A DNA stretch of 9,881 bases from Deltaproteobacteria bacterium. Lineage in GTDB: Bacteria > SAR324 > JACQKK01. The position numbers and the translations under genes are program-made. How positions within the stretch are numbered: the stretch's first letter is position 1; every line of letters begins with the position of its first letter. The stretch spans positions 1 to 9,881 of the forward strand of contig JAOUFO010000043.1 of NCBI GenBank assembly GCA_029858165.1, written 5' to 3'. The notes below the pieces were generated by a model that was not told the DNA's origin, ran no database searches, and saw nothing but the letters and a program-made list of their open reading frames with translations. Below are positions 7,088 through 9,881 of this stretch, in pieces.

Positions 7088-7188
7088 GTGAGTTCCTTAA
7101 ATCCTGTTTAAAAAAACTAGAGGTCAAAAACAACAACGTGGCCTTTGCATCCCTCCCGAAAATCCCCGGTTTGATCACGGGGTGGGGT

Positions 7189-7962
7189 TCAAGGGGTTTC
7201 TCCGGCATACCGCACCAGAAGTTCCGCGCACCGGGCCGCATTCACCCCGGTCTCCCGTTGATTATAACTGAGGGCTCCCTGATGTAAAATCAAAATGCGA
7301 TTGCAAAGGGCCACCCCCTTGGTAAACTGATGGGTGATCAACACGGTGGTGCCTCCCCGGCGGGTGAATCCTTCCAGGTAATCATCCAGCAAATGGATGG
7401 ATGCCTGGTCCAACCCCGAATAAGGCTCATCCAGCAGCAAAATCTGGGGATTGTACAATAGCAGGCGGGCCAGAGACAGCCGCTTCATCATCCCGCTGGA
7501 AAACCCGTTTACCGGAATATCCGGCACGTTGTCCAGCCGCACCCGGGCCAGGGCTTCATCCATGCGGGCGGAAAGGTCCTTTACCCCGTACAGGGCACCG
7601 AACAACTTCAGGTTTTCTCTGGCGGTCAGGTCATTGTACAGGCGGCTGTCATGAGAAATCATCCCGATGGCAGAGCGCACCCGGGGGCCGGCCACATGAA
7701 AAGGCACCCCCTGAAAACACACTTCCCCCTGGCTGGGGCGCATCAAAGACGATAGCATTTTCATCAGGGTGGATTTTCCCGCTCCGTTGTTGCCCAGCAA
7801 CAGCAGAAACTCCCCCCGGCCCACCTGAAAGGAAAGATTCTTCAGCACCTGCCGGTGGCCGAATCTTTTGCCCACTCCCCGCAGGGAAAACAATACGGGG
7901 TCCAGGGGGGACCCCGTGATGGAACCGTTGGGGGCTTGGGTGGATGATGAATGAATGGCCAT
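7189..7962 (-). CDS. ccmA: haem exporter ABC transporter ATP-binding protein CcmA
   Basis: ATPase that, with CcmB, powers release of holo-CcmE from CcmC. From ATG 7962 it is 257 aa. Visible: Walker A LGNNGAGKST (56-65); SHDSRLYNDLTARENL (103-118), where the usual Q-loop position holds His; the signature FSSGMMKRLSLAR (154-166), the SSGM form characteristic of CcmA in place of LSGGQ; Walker B ILLLDEPYSGLD (174-185); and switch histidine H211 (ITHQF). The frame is open upstream to GTG 8118, adding 52 residues made of low-complexity repeat-derived sequence. No start here has a clear Shine-Dalgarno, so 7962 is a choice; homology proper begins near VLFSLRGVGKRFG (23-35). It is the first gene of the minus-strand run. 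The partner ccmB is not present. Confidence 0.92.
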   Translation of the reverse strand: MAIHSSSTQAPNGSITGSPLDPVLFSLRGVGKRFGHRQVLKNLSFQVGRGEFLLLLGNNGAGKSTLMKMLSSLMRPSQGEVCFQGVPFHVAGPRVRSAIGMISHDSRLYNDLTARENLKLFGALYGVKDLSARMDEALARVRLDNVPDIPVNGFSSGMMKRLSLARLLLYNPQILLLDEPYSGLDQASIHLLDDYLEGFTRRGGTTVLITHQFTKGVALCNRILILHQGALSYNQRETGVNAARCAELLVRYAGETP

Positions 7963-7970
7963 TGAATGTT

Positions 7971-8019
7971 TGATGAATGGATGTTCTGTGGATGGATGTT
8001 CAGCGGCTGTGGATGGACA
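7971..8019. repeat. short imperfect direct repeats (GGATGGATGTTC-type)
   Basis: Three adjacent copies of a unit of about 15 nt occur on the plus strand: TGATGAATGGATGTTC (7971-7986), TGTGGATGGATGTTC (7987-8001) and, after AGCGGC, a partial TGTGGATGGACA (8008-8019). Related GATGAATGAATGG sequence continues toward ccmA. On the minus strand the frame through the repeats reads as a His/Ser/Thr/Pro-rich peptide (EHPSTEHPF). It may be a protein-binding array or a slippage-derived simple repeat. Confidence 0.6.
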
Positions 8020-8058
8020 AGCGGCCTTATCCTGAAACCTTGCGCCAGGCGGATTCCG

Positions 8059-8082
8059 GCCATCCCTGGAATTCAGGATGGC
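8059..8082. promoter_or_regulatory. dyad-symmetric putative operator
   Basis: A perfect 7-bp inverted repeat, GCCATCC...GGATGGC, surrounds a 10-nt centre (CTGGAATTCA) that contains the palindrome GAATTC. It lies midway between the divergent starts of ccmA and mpl, 69 nt before the mpl ATG, as expected for a dimeric regulator site. No T-tract follows on either strand. Its function is inferred from symmetry and position only. Confidence 0.35.
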
Positions 8083-8150
8083 ATACCCAAAGCCTGGCCC
8101 CAAACTTTTTTTTATCACCCAACTCTGCTGCCCTTCGGGGAATCCTTTTC

Positions 8151-9581
8151 ATGACAAATCCAAACCGACCGGTCAAAAACATTCACCTGCTGGGCATTTG
8201 CGGCACCGCCATGGCGGCTCTGGCCGGGGCCTTACAGGCCCAGGGGTACCGGGTAACCGGCACCGACGAGCATGTGTATCCCCCCATTTCCACCCAGTTG
8301 GAACAACTGGGCATTCTTTTCAACCAGGGATACAAAGCCGAAAACATCCCCCCGGATACCGATCTGGTGGTGGTGGGCAATGTCATCCGTCGGGTGAACC
8401 CGGAGGCTGTGGAAATGACGGCCCGCGGGCTGGATTGTCTTTCCATGGCCGAGGCGGTGTACCGCTACGCCATCCGGGGCCGCACCACCCTGGCGGTGGT
8501 GGGCACCCACGGCAAATCCACCACCACCACCCTGGCCGCCCATGTTTTGGTGGATGCCGGGGTGGACCCCGGTTTTTTAATCGGGGGAATTCCGTTGAAC
8601 TTCGGGGTGAATTTTCGGCTGGGCCAGGGAGACACGTTTGTGATTGAAGGGGATGAGTACGATACGGCCTATTTTGACAAAACCCCCAAGTTTTTCAAAT
8701 ACCGCCCCTCCATGGTGATTTTCACCAGCCTTGAATTTGACCATGCTGATATTTACGCCGACCTGGAAGCCATCCGCCCCCATTTTGCACAACTGGTGGC
8801 GGGGCTGCCCCCCCAGGGGCTGCTGGTGGCGGCGGCGGATGACCCCAACGTGATGGCCTTGGTGCCCCAAGCCGCCTGCCCGGTGGTGACCTACGGGTTC
8901 TCGGCAACCGCCGACTGCCGGTTGGACAACCTGCGGGTGGGCCCCCAGACCACGGAATTCACCACCACCTGGCGGGGGGAAACCCACCCCTGGTCGGTCC
9001 CCATGGCAGGGGATTACAACGCGTTGAACGCCGCCGCGGTGATGGTGGCCGCCTGCCATATTCCAGGGGTGACCCCGCAGGCGGTGCAAAAAGGGTTTGA
9101 TTCGTTTAAGGGCATCAAACGCCGCCAGGAGGTGCGGGGGGTGGCCGACGGGGTGACCGTTCTGGACGACTTTGCCCATCATCCCACCGCGGTGGATTTA
9201 ACTGTGCGGGCCATCCGTCAAAAGTACCCAGCCGGCACCCTGTGGGCGGTGTTTGAACCCCGCAGTTTTACCGCCCGCAGTTCCCGGTTTCAAACGGAAT
9301 TCGCCCGCTCGTTTGATCAGGCGGACCGGGTGATGTTCCCCCCCCCCTACCGCCCCCCCGGCGGGTCCGGGGGAGAGCTTCTGGACCCGGAGCAACTGGC
9401 CGAAGCCATCCGCGAAAGAGGGCCGGATGCGCGGGCCTTTGCGGATACCGATGCCATTTTGGCGGAACTTGTGAAACAGGCAAAACCCGGCGATACCGTG
9501 TTGATTATGTCCAACGGGGGGTTTGACAACATCCACGCCCGCCTGCTGGAAGCCCTTAGCCACCGGGAAAAACCATCCTAA
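8151..9581 (+). CDS. mpl: UDP-N-acetylmuramate:L-alanyl-gamma-D-glutamyl-meso-diaminopimelate ligase
   Basis: Cytoplasmic ATP-dependent ligase that joins recycled murein tripeptide to UDP-MurNAc. The product is 476 aa, against about 457 in E. coli. Mpl-specific landmarks: HLLGICGTAMAALAG (12-26), VTGTDEHVYPPIST (35-48), the ATP-binding GTHGKSTTT (118-126), FLIGGIPLNFGV (142-153), IEGDEYDTAYFDK (165-177), LEFDHADIY (194-202), DDFAHHPTAV (339-348), FEPRS and the C-terminal IMSNGGFDNIH. The pattern follows Mpl more closely than MurC, notably GICGT, NFGV and SNGGF. The ATG at 8151 is preceded by GGGGAA about 8 nt upstream, so the longer upstream reading was rejected. A C10 run (9338-9347) encodes Pro397-399. 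It is divergent from ccmA, and a TraB-family gene follows after 67 nt. Confidence 0.95.
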   Translation: MTNPNRPVKNIHLLGICGTAMAALAGALQAQGYRVTGTDEHVYPPISTQLEQLGILFNQGYKAENIPPDTDLVVVGNVIRRVNPEAVEMTARGLDCLSMAEAVYRYAIRGRTTLAVVGTHGKSTTTTLAAHVLVDAGVDPGFLIGGIPLNFGVNFRLGQGDTFVIEGDEYDTAYFDKTPKFFKYRPSMVIFTSLEFDHADIYADLEAIRPHFAQLVAGLPPQGLLVAAADDPNVMALVPQAACPVVTYGFSATADCRLDNLRVGPQTTEFTTTWRGETHPWSVPMAGDYNALNAAAVMVAACHIPGVTPQAVQKGFDSFKGIKRRQEVRGVADGVTVLDDFAHHPTAVDLTVRAIRQKYPAGTLWAVFEPRSFTARSSRFQTEFARSFDQADRVMFPPPYRPPGGSGGELLDPEQLAEAIRERGPDARAFADTDAILAELVKQAKPGDTVLIMSNGGFDNIHARLLEALSHREKPS

Positions 9582-9648
9582 ACCCTATGGAAATCTTCAA
9601 GCCCTGGATCCCTCATTTCGGCTTTCCCCCCACATCTGGAACAAAATC

Positions 9649-9881
9649 ATGGCCAATCTCCCGGACCCCTTAAAAACCCCCCAACCCTCCAACCCGGAGA
9701 AAAAGGCCGACGGTGAAAGCAGCCTTTCCCCCGACAAAATTCGGCTGGAGGAATTCCCCAACCTCCATACCCTGAAGGCGGGAGGCAAAACCATCCACCT
9801 GGTGGGCACCGCCCATATCTCCCACAAAAGCGCCGAGGAGGTGGAGGCGGTGATCCGCCATGTCCGGCCTGACTGCGTGGC
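9649..9881 (+). CDS. TraB-family protein, N-terminal part, cut by window edge
   Basis: The frame opens at ATG 9649 and runs off the right edge after 77 codons. After a Pro/Lys-rich, probably disordered N-terminus (residues 1-30) it reads FPNLHTLKAGGKTIHLVGTAHISHKSAEEV (split here across residues 36-50 and 51-65). The GTAHIS motif (53-58, H56), followed by an S-x-EEV helix and RPDCV, is the hallmark N-terminus of the TraB/PrgY family, membrane-associated proteins proposed to be metal-dependent peptidases or inhibitors of peptide pheromone. The biological role in Gram-negative bacteria is not known to me. It lies 67 nt after mpl on the same strand, so co-transcription is possible. Only a weak TGGA precedes the start; no earlier ATG lies in frame between mpl and this site. 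Confidence 0.82.
   Translation, partial: MANLPDPLKTPQPSNPEKKADGESSLSPDKIRLEEFPNLHTLKAGGKTIHLVGTAHISHKSAEEVEAVIRHVRPDCV

Larger units (their letters stand above)
7963..8150. promoter_or_regulatory. divergent intergenic region between ccmA and mpl
   Basis: About 190 nt separate the preferred starts of the two divergent genes, so promoters for both the ccm run and mpl should lie here. I could not identify a convincing sigma-70 or sigma-54 promoter in either direction. The region holds imperfect direct repeats near ccmA, a 24-nt dyad in the middle and a T8 tract (8106-8113) nearer mpl. The assignment as a regulatory region rests on gene orientation. Confidence 0.5.

Noticed and set aside
7164..7182. 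CCCCG/CGGGG inverted repeat after ccmA as a terminator
   Set aside because: The stem is only 5 bp with a 9-nt loop and is followed on the minus strand by just ATTTTC; too weak to call.
7987..8019. TGTGGATGG repeats as DnaA boxes and a replication origin
   Set aside because: The DnaA box reads TGTGGATAA on this strand; the last two positions do not match in either copy, and no AT-rich unwinding element or dnaA/dnaN context is present.
7977..8150. 58-codon upstream extension of mpl in the same frame
   Set aside because: It runs through the repeats and the dyad, has no similarity to Mpl, and the ATG at 8151 has a good ribosome-binding site and the expected N-terminus.
9587..9673. ATG at 9587 just after mpl as the start of the TraB-family gene
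   Set aside because: That frame ends after 28 codons and is not the frame of the GTAHIS motif; ATG 9649 is in the right frame.
1..9881. CRISPR array, tRNA/rRNA, insertion sequence, phage or toxin-antitoxin genes
   Set aside because: No regularly spaced identical repeats, no structural-RNA signatures, no transposase or integrase motifs, and almost all sequence is accounted for by housekeeping or ccm genes.

Overview
The window is a gene-dense stretch of about 60 percent GC, best explained as chromosome of an anaerobic or facultative Gram-negative bacterium of the Deltaproteobacteria/Desulfobacterota type. The reasons are a System I (Ccm) cytochrome c maturation operon, a tmk-holB pair, a muropeptide ligase (Mpl), which implies Gram-negative peptidoglycan recycling, and the start of a TraB-family gene. 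The phylum is an inference from gene content and style, not something read directly from the sequence.

Layout. Positions 1 to about 7960 are one run of ten genes on the minus strand. In transcription order they are ccmA (ABC ATPase), ccmC (haem-handling membrane protein), ccmE (haem chaperone), ccmF (haem lyase), an unrecognised four-helix membrane protein, ccmG (thioredoxin-like), ccmH (apocytochrome thiol reductase), a short CcmI-like protein, tmk (dTMP kinase) and holB (DNA polymerase III delta prime, cut by the left edge). ccmG/ccmH overlap by 4 nt, ccmH and the ccmI-like gene are 1 nt apart, and the other gaps are about 35 to 140 nt. This is consistent with one long operon. From 8151 the plus strand carries mpl and then, from 9649, the first 77 codons of a TraB-family gene. 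A divergent intergenic region of about 190 nt (7963-8150) lies between ccmA and mpl. It holds imperfect short direct repeats and a 24-nt dyad.

How the genes work together. CcmC loads haem onto CcmE at the periplasmic face. The ATPase CcmA normally works with the permease CcmB to release holo-CcmE. CcmF transfers the haem to apocytochrome, whose CXXCH thiols are kept reduced by CcmG and CcmH. CcmI normally chaperones the apocytochrome. All catalytic motifs checked are intact: the HxxxY of CcmE, the tryptophan-rich WWD segments of CcmC and CcmF, the four CcmF histidines, and the CXXC motifs of CcmG and CcmH.

Points of note: no ccmB or ccmD is present in the cluster; CcmI is reduced to an N-terminal stub; a four-helix membrane protein of unknown function is embedded in the operon; and DNA-replication genes are attached at its 3' end. 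I found no mobile element, CRISPR array, tRNA or rRNA, and no clearly novel multi-gene system. The best candidate for something undescribed is the embedded membrane protein, together with the missing CcmB/CcmD.
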